The notes beneath the pieces are model-generated. The model was not told the DNA's origin and made no database searches. It was given only the letters and a program-made list of their open reading frames with translations. DNA of 64,000 nucleotides from Macropodus opercularis (Eukaryota > Chordata > Actinopteri > Anabantiformes > Osphronemidae). The stretch covers positions 806,001 to 870,000 of the forward strand of contig CM061109.1 of the NCBI GenBank assembly GCA_030770545.1, given 5' to 3'. The translations under genes were made by a program, and so were the position numbers. Shown here in pieces: positions 1 through 11,721 of the stretch. Each line of letters begins with the position of its first letter. Position 1 is the stretch's first letter.

Positions 1-400
1 TACCTTGACCAGGTGTTCCAAGAGGAACAGCAGAACATGTGAATGGCTTTACATCACGCAAATGTTAATCACATCCACTCTGAGCTAATTCACCTTAAAC
101 TTCTATCGTCAGGTTTCCTTTCACTGCTGTGACAAACAGAGAGAACTACCTAAGGCTACTGTAAGTGGACAATCCAGGGCCACTGCTGGTTTTCAGACTC
201 TCCCTTCGCTAGTTACCACTGATCACCTCCGATGTCTCCAGTCAATCAGTAGCTGGAGAAGCCAAATGACACCTGATCAAGGTGATCAGGGAGAGTTCAT
301 GAAACCAGCAGGACAGTGGGGACCAGGAATTACCCAGTACTGCTCTAACATACAGCGGAGGCTCCATTATACTCGTCAAATCCGACTCTTTGATTCTTAC
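1..400. other. intron sequence at the 3' edge of the window
   Basis: This stretch lies downstream (gene-wise) of the last recognisable tensin exon at 401-466. The next exon should start by completing the glycine codon after K-I-H and continue the tensin core. I find no acceptor plus matching peptide here, so the next exon probably lies before position 1. The first three bases could be a donor (GTA on the minus strand), but no acceptor supports an exon behind it. Confidence 0.6.
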
Positions 401-466
401 CATGTATTTTCTCTGGTCCAAAGGAGAAAATAAACTCCACTTTGCCGTATTCTGGAAATCTGTCGT
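401..466 (-). CDS. tns1: tensin exon: end of the C2 domain
   Basis: This 66-bp exon has acceptor TTTGTGTAG just above 466 and donor GTAAG just below 401. It encodes [20 protein letters not shown] plus a histidine. The first two bases finish the Asp codon begun in exon 602-731, and the last base opens a Gly codon. The [10 protein letters not shown] strand followed by G-P-E-K-I is the conserved last beta strand of the tensin C2 domain. It is the last exon of the gene visible in the window, and its 3' partner lies outside. Confidence 0.95.
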
Positions 467-3400
467 CTACACAAAGGGAATAAGCAAAGACTGGATCATT
501 ACAGCAGTAAACAGGGAAACACATGTCTCTAATATAGTATTTACAGCTTCCCCAGATTAATAATACAGATTTAATGGAAGCAGCTTCATCCACAATCCTA
601 CCCTTAAATGTCTCGTCGAGCTCCTCTTTCCCAAAGACGATGCCCAGGTCGTGAACAGCACACGTGTGAAACTGCACACGGAAGATCATGTCTCGAGACG
701 GACTACGGTAGCGCTTGTGGTAGCACTTCAGCTAGAGGATAAAAACCATCACTTAAAAGCTGTTTGAGCGCCACAACACAGTAAAACCAAATATTCTACA
801 TGACATGAAATCAGTCCTATAGCTGAGTCTGGGCTGATGATCTGTCATCTTGGTATAATGTGATCTTTGTGAAAAACAAGCCAGAGACATGTCAACTTGA
901 CTGGACAACCACAGCTCACGTGATCAGGGAGACGGGTAGGAGGTATTGACAGGTGCCAGGAGTGTGATGGAGAGGTGGCTGTAGAGTTTCTGACTAGTCT
1001 GTTCAACAAGATCATGGAGAGTGAAAGGACGCCTGAGCAACGGATAAGGAGAAGTGGACTGATGCCTGTTGTCAGGAAAAAGGGAGACGTGCAGAACCGA
1101 GGCAGCTACAGAGGAACTAAGCTGATGGACACAATGAAGACGTGGGACAGAGAAAGCGTGTGACAGGCTGCAGAGAGAGGAGCTGTGGTGCAGTATGAGG
1201 ACATATGGAGCAGCAGAGAAGTACGTTGGAGTAGAGCAGGACATGGCTGACAGCTGTTAGACAGAGGTGAGGTGAGCTGCAGGTGACAGAGGAGGTCAAG
1301 CTGGAGCTGGGTCTGCATCAGGGGTCGTTTGCTGATGATGGTGATGGACAAGAAGCTCCACGGATGACTGTGATCTGTGGCGAGAGCAGAGAGCAGGTGG
1401 AGGAACATCTAGAGAGGTGGAGGTGCTCTGGAAGCAGAGGAATGAAGGTCAGCCACAGCAAGACTGGAAACCTGGAAACAGGTGTGTTGTGTAATGAAAG
1501 AGAATCAAAGAGAATCAGAGAGAAGGTTTGACTGGTGAGACCAGTGATGCTGAACAGCTGAGAGAAGCAGCGCTGAAGAATAACAGGAGGCAGAGCTGGA
1601 GGCGGCAGAGCTCCAGATGTGGAGGACGGACAGGATCAGGAAGGAGGACGTCAGAGGCTCAGCTCAGGCTGGATGTGATAGAGAGAAAGTCAGAGGCCAG
1701 AGGGTTTGGACATGTTCAGAGGAGAGACTGGGAATATATCTGATGCTGAGGTTGGAGCTGCCAGACAGGAGGTCTAGAGGAAGACCACAGAGGAGAAATA
1801 CGGAAGTAGTGGAAGAGGACATGAAGCTAGTAGGTGTGAGAGAAGAGGAGGCAGAGGACAGGGTTAAATGGAGGAAGATGACTCGCTGTGGCCCAAAAGG
1901 GAAAAGCCCGAAGGAAAAGAAGACGTTTGTGCCAACACAACAGCCCTAAAAGCAGCATTGAAACCACACACAGGAACGTCTCCTGCCTCCCACCCGCTGC
2001 CTGGTACAACAAGCTCCCGACCAACATTAGACCACGCACAGAACTACTGGAACTACTGACATACTGGAAATATCCGCAACTCTGGAGGACTGACTGCCTG
2101 CTTTCATGAACATGTAAAATCCCCATGTGCATAAAACACATGAAGGCATGAGGCTGAAAGTATGGAGTAAAACTACAGACATGAAGAGGTTGTGGCTGGA
2201 ATCTAGCAGACCTCCCACCAAGGGGTCATCTTCATCAGGAAGCCCGGGTGTGAATGCGTGACCCGGTCTGGGCTCGAGCTTTGACCTGCTTATGTTAGCA
2301 AAACCCAATGGCTGAGCTGACTGGCAAACCAGTCAGCTGCCAGCAAAGATCATGTTTTTGACCAAAGAGTGGAACGTTTTAACTTCACCAGTAGCATCAG
2401 ATTTGATCTGCAATAATCGTATGACACACGCTGACTAACGTAGGCAGCACAAATAGTAAGAAGCATCAGTAGGCGGCGGTTCAGGCAGATGACGCATCCA
2501 GCTGAATCCATTAGTTCCTCCTAAATAAATGATGCGATAGAAGTCCAGCCCTTTAAAACTGCTCAAGCTGCAGCGATGAGCCCTGAGGACGGACAACGTT
2601 CAGCCTGAACGGCAGCAGAAGCACAAACTGTGCTGATGTGTGCACAAATAAATCCTCAGGTATATTAATAAAGATAAGCGCGAGGTCACGTCATATTTAA
2701 ATAACATGTCACGGAAGTCCGCTGCCAAACCGACGTCATCGTGCTAATGAGGGTCGGTAAACTGAGACCAGGGCCAACAGGCTTTCCCCGGTTTTGATGC
2801 CTTGGTTGTTTATGAATGGATAATAAAAAGTGTTCGCGTCGGGTACTTACACCCAGTACAAACGCCCGGATTGCCTCACGTCTAATGAGCGGCTGCTAAT
2901 GCTGTGCTGGCGTTTTAACCGTTTTCTGGTGGTATCAATGAGACGACGAACCCCTGATGTTGTTTTACTGCAGGTTTCTATTTACCTAGTTTCCCAGTAA
3001 TTCACTCTCACGGGTCAATATAAAAGACGAAAAACGAATGCATGTGGCCTGGGTTGGTCTCGGTCAGGAAACTACGCGCTTGTCTGGTTCAGGGCAGGTT
3101 GATTTCTTCTGATTCAGCCATCGTCCTCGAGAGGGCGAGGTGGGACAGCTCACCGACCACAGGGCCACAAGCATGAACACACGACATGTCTGGAGCCGAT
3201 CGGTACTGTGTGTGCTCTCCTTACCAGGATGTCCCCCTTCAGCAGGAGACCGGGTTCAATGGTAATGCAGATGCTCGTCTGGCTGTCTCCCTGCACATTG
3301 CTGCAAAACACAGAGCGCGTTAGACAAGCCTGCCTTCATGGGCGTTTCTCCTCAACGCTACGTCGCTGCATCCGTCTGTGTTTTCATTTTGACGTTTCAA

Positions 3401-6400
3401 GTCAGGATCAACGAGCACATGATGAACATCACCACGTACGAGCCCTCATTTGTGTAACGGCTGTGCAGCTCTGGCTTTATTTTGGGTTTTAGTGTCGACA
3501 TGATTATCTGACTCGTAGTACGATCAAAGGAGGGTGAGTGCTAATAGAGAGCATGTGAGAGAAGGTGGGGGGGGGGGGGTGAGCTTGAAGCAGTCAGCAG
3601 CTTGGAAGTGTCCAGTTATGAGTACGGAACGAAGACACTGGACAGACTAACGTAGACAAGCTTCAGGACAAAGCTGGCTTCACTGTTTACAGTAGCGTCT
3701 CATTATGGCATCGTTTTCATTAGCAAGCAGCTGTGCATCACAGAGCAGCTACAGTAGCAGATGAAGACGCAGATTTTCTTCTACGTCAAGCTTAAGTGAC
3801 ACATTCCAACTTTGCTCATTTTATTGATATCTACAGTACGTGATGTTCACATTGCAATACTTTGAAATCTCTTATGTCCTGTTCTATCCTACCCTATGCT
3901 CTAACCTCCTGTCCTCCCAAAACAAAAACACAGAAAAAGCCACAGATAATCCATTGTTTCCTGTCTGGCCATGGGAACCAGCAGGGTCCTGTGGCAGGAA
4001 ACGCCTGCAGGCATCCACACAGATGCCTGCTTCATTGGCTCTTCCGTCACAAATAACACTAGACGTGGCGGCTCTAACGTAGAGAAACAAGAGCTCACAG
4101 CCGGGGAGGCCAGCTAAATACAATAATGAAAATGTAAACTGGCGGGAAGGATGGTGTGAGAGCAGAGGAGCTAGGGGAGAGCCTGTAAAGGAAAATCTGG
4201 GCTTTTATTACTGAGACATTACAAGCACACTATCCCTGGAAACTAGTAAAAGCTTGTAGGCGTGAGCACGGCCTAAGACTTACTAGATCCCAGATGTGTA
4301 GACAGGCTGCATGGCCTGGTAGATCTTCAGAAAAGGGCGACAACCTGCAACACAATTTGCAAAACGAAGGTGAAAACAAAATATGCGTGTGTGTGTGTGT
4401 GCTCACACACAGTATCTGTGCATGACAGTCACCTCCTTGAGACTCAAAGTTGGGGATGCCGTGCAGGATGACGTGATGGAGGAATAGCGGTTTGTTGTTG
4501 ATCTTGATGTGTCCGGACAGCAGGCCACTGAAGTACTCCACATACCTGAGCAAGGCGCAGGGAAGACAAATAAACACGCTGCCAGATGGTATCAGGACTT
4601 CCAGCGTTTCACAACCACGGGTTTAGGGCATAATCCTGCCTTCATCATAACAAGGAGCCAGAGTGTTGACCTCTGAGAAGCACCGTCAGTGTGTTCAGAG
4701 ACCACACAACATTGAAACGAGCGCTCGCTCTACCTTCACTCCACTCACGAGGCCGGCACTGGTTAACGTTGATGACATTCATCGTACAGTCGAGATAAGA
4801 GCGAGCACTGACCGTCTCTGCGAAGGCTGGCCCACAGGAAGCACTTTGTCTTCATAGAAACGCTTCATGGCGAACCTGTCCAGAGCCTGGTCTGCACTGC
4901 ATTGCAACAGAAAATGTATTTCTTTAATTCCATTTGGCTTTTCAAAAACAACACAAACAAAAAGGGGAACACATAATTGAAATCTTCTGATGCAGGTAGC
5001 GCCACTAAATCATTGCTCTGTGACCATAATTATTATATCAGACTTGGATCTCGTGTTCCACCCTCCTCCTCCTGGTCATCACATCTCCGTCTGTTCTTCA
5101 GATGTGGGCTTCAGTCTTGTGATGAACAACATTGGCTTGTTTTTCCTCTCTTGTCGCCCTCGGAGATTCCTTCCCTCCCCTGCTTTCAACTATTGCTCTA
5201 TTTCCAATAAAAATGGAATTGTTCCCTCTTTTCTGCCTATTAGTTGCCTACAAGTGCGTTTCCTGCTGATTTGGAGGATTGGGCTTCAGTATCTGTGACC
5301 CACCTGGCGGATATGTTGCTGTAATGCATGTAAGCTGCCACCACAACTCCAGTTCTTCCGCGGTTGCCCTGAAAAGACATCAGCGAAGCCCGAGTCAGGC
5401 ACAAACGTCTTCCTGGGTGTATTATTAGACCAAAACCAAAATACTGCTGGTGTACTTTCATCTAAAGGAGAGGTCAAAAGCACAGGTCGAGCTATAAAAA
5501 CTGACTTCCCGTAATGCAGCTCATCCTCTCCTGCCTTGTATACTGGAGCGTAGATCTCGTTTAAACTTTAAACTACGTGTTGTTGTTTGCATTTAAATGT
5601 TCAGATGCCCAGATGTGACACTGTCAGCGTAGAAAACACAGAACCTTTCAGTATTAGCTTAGATAACTAATCAGTTCTAGTCAATAAAAAGAGCAGCTGG
5701 ACGTTTGATGAGTTTGACACAGCAACACAAGTATGCGTTACGATGAACAACCAAGAGTGTAGCAGCTTTTATTTGCACATCTATCTATGCCCAGTGGAAA
5801 CGACTCGTTGATATGTGGAAAACCGACACGTCCAGCTTCCTTAGTGACCACGAAACCTTCCAAGCCCACACTCATCACCAGCATTACTCAACTTGAAAAA
5901 AAAAAACACGGGTTGCCATGGCAGCCGACTTGTTTGTCACGTCCCTGTGGGAACATGCTGGAATGCGGCATGGAGGCATGATCCCATGGTTGACTCTTGT
6001 GTTGCAAAACACAATGAGGTTTAACGTGAAAATAATTAGGTCTTACATCTGGGACATCGGCCTACAGTTGTATTTGGATGTGCTTTTTACGGTTTGTATG
6101 TGTGCGCTTGGGAGCCAGACGAATGCGGTTCGCCACAAGAGTGTCATGTGATGCAAGTCACTTTAGGCAACAACAGGAAAATATTGGTCAACATAGCTTT
6201 TATGACATTTTTAGGACTAAAAGGGTAAATAAACCTAAGTAGCCATGATGAGTGGCCTGCCTTGCTTCCATAATTTGTGTTTTCCCAGCACTCGTCCAGC
6301 AGAACCTCACCAAAGCACAAAAAAAGACACACACTCAGACGCCAGGGAACGTGGGGGCCTGAGAGCCTGAGAGCACCCCCTGCTGTTCTCATCTCACACT

Positions 6401-9400
6401 CTCACCTTGTTGTGTATCACCACCACATTGTGGCTGTCTGCAGTCAGCCAAGTGTCCATGGCTTTGCAGATGCTGCAGATCTTATCAAGGGCCGGGGCAT
6501 GGTGGTCCGGCCAGCCAAAGTCCAACACCTGGAAGAGAAGGACAGGAGGTGGCTCAGCCTGACAGCCAAGCAAAACACTGGCAAGCCAACGGGTTTACCT
6601 TAGGGTTGAGCTGGCTGATGTCGTAACGTTTCTCGCTGAGGTTGAAGAGCTGGAGGAGAAGGGAATCACACACGTATTACAAAACCCTGAATTACATTCC
6701 GCTGCATGTTGACAGGGAAAATAAACAGCAGTAAAAGGTCTGAGGTTGGTTCTAAGCTTGTGCAAAATGTTACCATTTTACACTATGGCTTCATTTACTT
6801 CAGTTATTTTAAGTTGCTTTTTAATTCCAGATGTACATTACACAGGAAACGGTACCAGGTAGTTGTGGCCATGTTTGGAGCGCAGCATGGAGGCGACCTC
6901 CCGCAGGTTGGCAGCGTAGCTCTGCTCCTCCACGTTACTGGGGAAGGAGACGGAGATGATCCTCTCTGTGATGTAGAGCAGGTCCAGCTCGTAGTTCTCC
7001 TCCAGCGCCTGCAGCAGACTCGCGCTTCTAGCAGGGAAAGGGAGAAATACGATATACTGTGGGTCATTTTTCACAACTGAAATCAGTTTCCCTGATGACA
7101 GCGACTTTTTAACACTAGAAATCATGACGCTCATGTGCTTGTGGTTACCAGGCCAGCTGGTGCCTAACAAACACCAGCTGAAGAAGCCTGAGGTTCACTT
7201 CGCCGTGATGCCATGTCACAGTATTCTCACACGCAGGTACAGTGTGCACCCTATGCTAACACTCGTCCTAGTGTTTCAGAAGAACAGAATATGTGAAATA
7301 TAAGTGAGCAAGTCAATATTTTCCCAAGAACTGTTTATTACAGAAGAATGTATTACAGATGGCATCATTACTGCATGATTCACTCCCATGATTTGATAGA
7401 CACACTCACTCAGATATATCAAAAGGGGACAAAAGGTTGTCTTTGTGCTTTGATGTGAAGACTCCCGAAGGAGGAGTCAAGGCACACAAATGTCATTTAT
7501 ACAGCAAATGTATTACTAACCTTTCCCAGTCAAACACACAGCACAACCCTCCTTCCCCATGACTGATCAGACCCAGGACCCTATGACCCACACGCATCCT
7601 GGGGTTTGAAAGGCGACGCAGTAGCACTAAACAGCTGGGTAACAACCCAAACACACACACACAGCATTAGCCGAGCACTGTCCCACTAACTGACACGCAC
7701 TGTAACGCAACACACGTTCACAGCCATCACCAACCACCACGACAACGGCAGAACTAAGAACGAAAATAGAAAATAGAAGCAGGTATAAAATGCTCCAGCA
7801 CGTTGCTTCATGCAGTGAACTAGTCCTTTAAGCACTCAGGCAGATCTTATCTTCCTCAGTGAAGTCGGTGAAATAGGAAAAGCTTAATGGGGAGGTGTCT
7901 GGGTCCTACGCTCTGCAGACTGCAGCATATTTCCCACATTTGTCAGCTGTGAGTAGCCTCTGAGGAAATTGCTCATATGTCTGAGAGAGAGATCGCTGCC
8001 GCTTTGCTTTACAAACACTTGCTCTGTACATCTGGACCCACTCAAAATGCGCTTACTGGAAATTATTCATCACTAGAGATAGGGGGGAACTGATATGTCA
8101 CACATGTCCTCGCTCATGTGCTGCAGCCAACATCTTACTCTCTGTGTGCAAAATCACATATTTGGAATTTTTATTACTGACAGAGTTTTACCTTGGCCAC
8201 GTTATTGGCCACCCCACAACATTTTAATATTTCCTCCACTGCGCCTCTTTTTCCATCCCCTCTGTGCCTCTGCTCTTTACGTTCCACAGCGCTGGGTCCA
8301 GCCAGGCCCAGCCCAGGCTGGTGGCTTCTCCCTACTCCAGATCTACCATCATGCTTCTCATCAGCTGAAGCGATGAAGCGGTTGCTCCTTTTCCTGCACA
8401 TTGCATCTGATGAAAGACGTTCTCTACACGCTGCAGTGACCTCTTTTGTGTATCAGGACAAATACCAACTGTGAGTGGAAACCTGAGGCATTAGGCAAAA
8501 GCTGGCGGAGAACAAAAATAGAGCTAAAAGAAGAGTCAACATTACATTAAACAAATGCTTCAACCAAGCTGCTTGATGCCTGTTATGCTGACAAGAAAAA
8601 GTTCATATCACTAGATTCTCTCCAAATACTAGTCTGATACCAGCTGCGCATTCAAATACGCAGTTGCTTTAGTGATGTGGTTACTAAACATCATCTTTTG
8701 ATGTAAATTCCTGTGCAGTTCATGGGATGAGAGGTGTGTAGTATGAATCAGCTGTAGATACCCTTCTATAATGAATGACGTACTTTAAACATGTTTAAGC
8801 CCAGGAACATCAACAGTTGTGAGGTTAGCTACACAACTGAAAACATGTGTGACCCCGTAAGGACTGAGGTGAGAGGAGCTGTGTTTTGTCCTAACAACAC
8901 AGTGTGAGGTCCAGTTCAGTGGCAGGACATGATGTTTATCTGGCCTGGTGAAATAATGTGAAAATTGCAATTAAATAGCTACAGAGTGTGGACAAACATG
9001 CGAGAGTATCAGGTGAGGAAAAGAAGCGCTCCTACCTCGACGGTCTGCGCCGCGACTCCACACTCTTGGAGGATTTCGTTGAGCCCTGCAGACATTAGAA
9101 CACAGCGAGTCAGACGAGCAACGGCAGCGCTAACAGCACCTGAATACCAGGACATCAGTCACTGCTTGTCCTAACAGGGTTTTATGATTTATGAAGACTT
9201 TCATGAAGCGTCCACACAGTCAACGAAGCGTCAGCTGACTGTGGATTTACCTGCTACTGACCTGTGATTTATCGCTGGTAAAGTAAGGAGGAACAAAGCA
9301 GTTCTGGGGTGAAGTTGTGTTCAAGTTGAATATAATGTAAATAGCTGAATTCTTGGCAGGCTGCACCATGAGGTCACTATATATTTTTGCTGCAAAGGTT

Positions 9401-11688
9401 ATGCTATGAAGTTGAGTTTGCAATGACTAACAAAGCAGCATTGAATACGGCTGGAAGTCAGTCCCATGTACAGTCACGTGCAAAAGTCAGTCCCCGGTTT
9501 TAGCTCATCAGTTTTCTGCTGAAAACACAGCAGAAAGGATGTGAGTGTAGAGGGATTAGCATTAGACGCACACAACCACAAAGCCAAGAAGAAAGGCAGC
9601 GGAACGAACAGAGCGCGCTGCCTCTGCTTAGAACACCTGATATTCTTCCTTCACGGATTTTGTGGAAGGTGCCTGAAGTGAGGTCCATCATGTGACGCAA
9701 GGCTTGTTTGCTTCACCGACCTGAGGAGAGGGTCAAAGAGCTTGTGGACTTGTTCAGGCCCCTGTGGTGTTTGGGTCACATGTACACCGGGGGGGGGCAT
9801 GTGTTCAGAAAGAGTACTTCTACCCTGGATGAGCTTCAGCCTGCTCCGCTCTGCCAACAGCTGACGTCTTTCAGCGTCTGATCCAGTCCAAAACGTGTAG
9901 CACTTTGTAGCACAAAGCTCATTGGAGCTATAGCAACATACGTTTCTCCGTCTTTAGCTGCAAACTACCTTGATTTAAACAATCTCCGTGCAGTGGTTTC
10001 ATTTCTCCAGCTGAGGTGAGACAAAGCAACTTCCCTCCCTGTCCGCCTGCACTTTGGCCTAAACTTTCAGCATGTTGCAGGGGTGTGAAGAGCAATGAGA
10101 CGGAGACGAACCAGTCGACAAGGGTTCACGCTGAATGCTACTCTGCTGTGCTGTCACAGAGGACAGCGACGTGACTCAACCTCCCACAGACATCTGAGCA
10201 GCGCGTAAACACATCTGAGAGACCCTGGTAAGTGGACATCTGCACAGATGACAGAGCCAGCAGCTGAGTGAGACGGCAAACGTCCTGATTAGAGACTGGG
10301 TCAGAGCAGACACAGATCTGGGGAGATGCCCTTTGTGTGGTGCTGCAAAGATTTCAAAGTTTTCGCTTCAAATTAGTCCAAATTAGTGTGCAGAGGGTTT
10401 TATGAGCCACAGTGTTCAAGGTAAAGTGCAACCATATGTCTGAATGAAAGCAGGACAGAGAAGCTACGGTCAGTAATAATAAAACTCTCACTGACAAACT
10501 GAAAGACGTCACCGTGACTATGAATAGAGTTAAGTCTACCGCCATGAACTGTGAAGCATCACCGGCTCCAAGACTTCAGCTTCATTAACATGCACAAACC
10601 CAAATCACGGCTATGTAACGACTCAGCTGAAGCATCAGACCCTGAACACTGCATATCGCTAGACCTGTGTCTCTCTGAGAAGGGGGGAGGTGAGGTAGCG
10701 GGTGAGGACGAAGGAGGTAGGAACTGGAGTGGGGGGTCCTGCAGGCATGTTTCCAGATGAAAACCATCTGGGGTGGTTGACTTTACAAGCAAGGCATACA
10801 AATTAACCATCTGAGCGAAAGACCGAAAGAGGGAAGACGTTGGGGGCTGGTAAAAGTCAAAAAGTAAAAAAGAGACGACAGAAACTATTGTAACAAGTAA
10901 AACAAGCAGCAACGGAATCGCTAGCGGGTCAGCGCTAACTACTCTCCAGCTGCAAGTCACTGAATCCAGCCTAAACACGATCCGTGCCCCGTCTACATTC
11001 TCCTACCTTCCTGAAAAGGTGGCCCGTGCTCCATCGCCAGGCCCCCCTCAGAGAGGAGAGCCGCCTTCGCAGAGGCCCCTCTCGGTTCATCTGCTTCGTG
11101 TCCGGCACTGAGGCTTTCCTCTGCGAAACGCTCTTCTGACAGCAGAGGAGGACGAGAAGGAGAAAAAACGGAAGGGCTCTATTTCGGGCAGCTGGCTTCA
11201 CGGGGCCGCTGCATGCTCCTGCTCAGAGCAGACTCCTCCACAGCGCTGCTGTCTTCGCTCTGCTCCGCTTCCTTCGCCTGCTCCCGCTATGGGCTGGCCA
11301 CCCTCCCCCTTCCCGCTCTGCCTCCCATCACGTTATCTTCCCCCCCATGTTGAACTTTTCCCTCCCTTTTCTCATCTGTGTACCAATCTAAATTGCATCC
11401 GCTAAGACGTTGTGTCTCCTCTTGGCACGTCCACGAGCAGCTGACTGGTCTTCCACACAGCTGGATGGTTTGCATTGGTCATTTCAACAACCGTGAAATT
11501 CAGGGAATGTTTTTGGTGAAACGTTAACGTTTCTGATCACCAGGATAAATAACAACAAAGTGGAAAAATAGCAGCGAACCAAAGCAAGCGAAGTGAGAAA
11601 GACTCATGGAGTCATAAGACAAATCTGTTTGATGGCGTAGTCGAACATCTTCAAGGAGTCAGAGTGGCAGCAAACAGCTAATACCCAT

Positions 11689-11721
<33 letters not shown>

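Noticed and set aside
1..18. Possible next tensin exon at the window edge (minus strand reads like E-H-L-V-K before a GTA).
   Set aside because: There is no AG acceptor before the candidate peptide, only the first three bases of a donor are present, and the reading frame does not follow from exon 401-466.
10559..10978. 139-codon minus-strand frame with a hydrophobic segment.
   Set aside because: It lies in an intron without acceptor/donor pairing, resembles no known protein and would not fit the tensin frame.
10971..11201. Minus-strand frame with a signal-peptide-like stretch ([13 protein letters not shown]) before the 11.1-kb exon.
   Set aside because: It begins with GTG, not ATG, and the hydrophobic run is simply the translation of the polypyrimidine tract of the acceptor at 11136.
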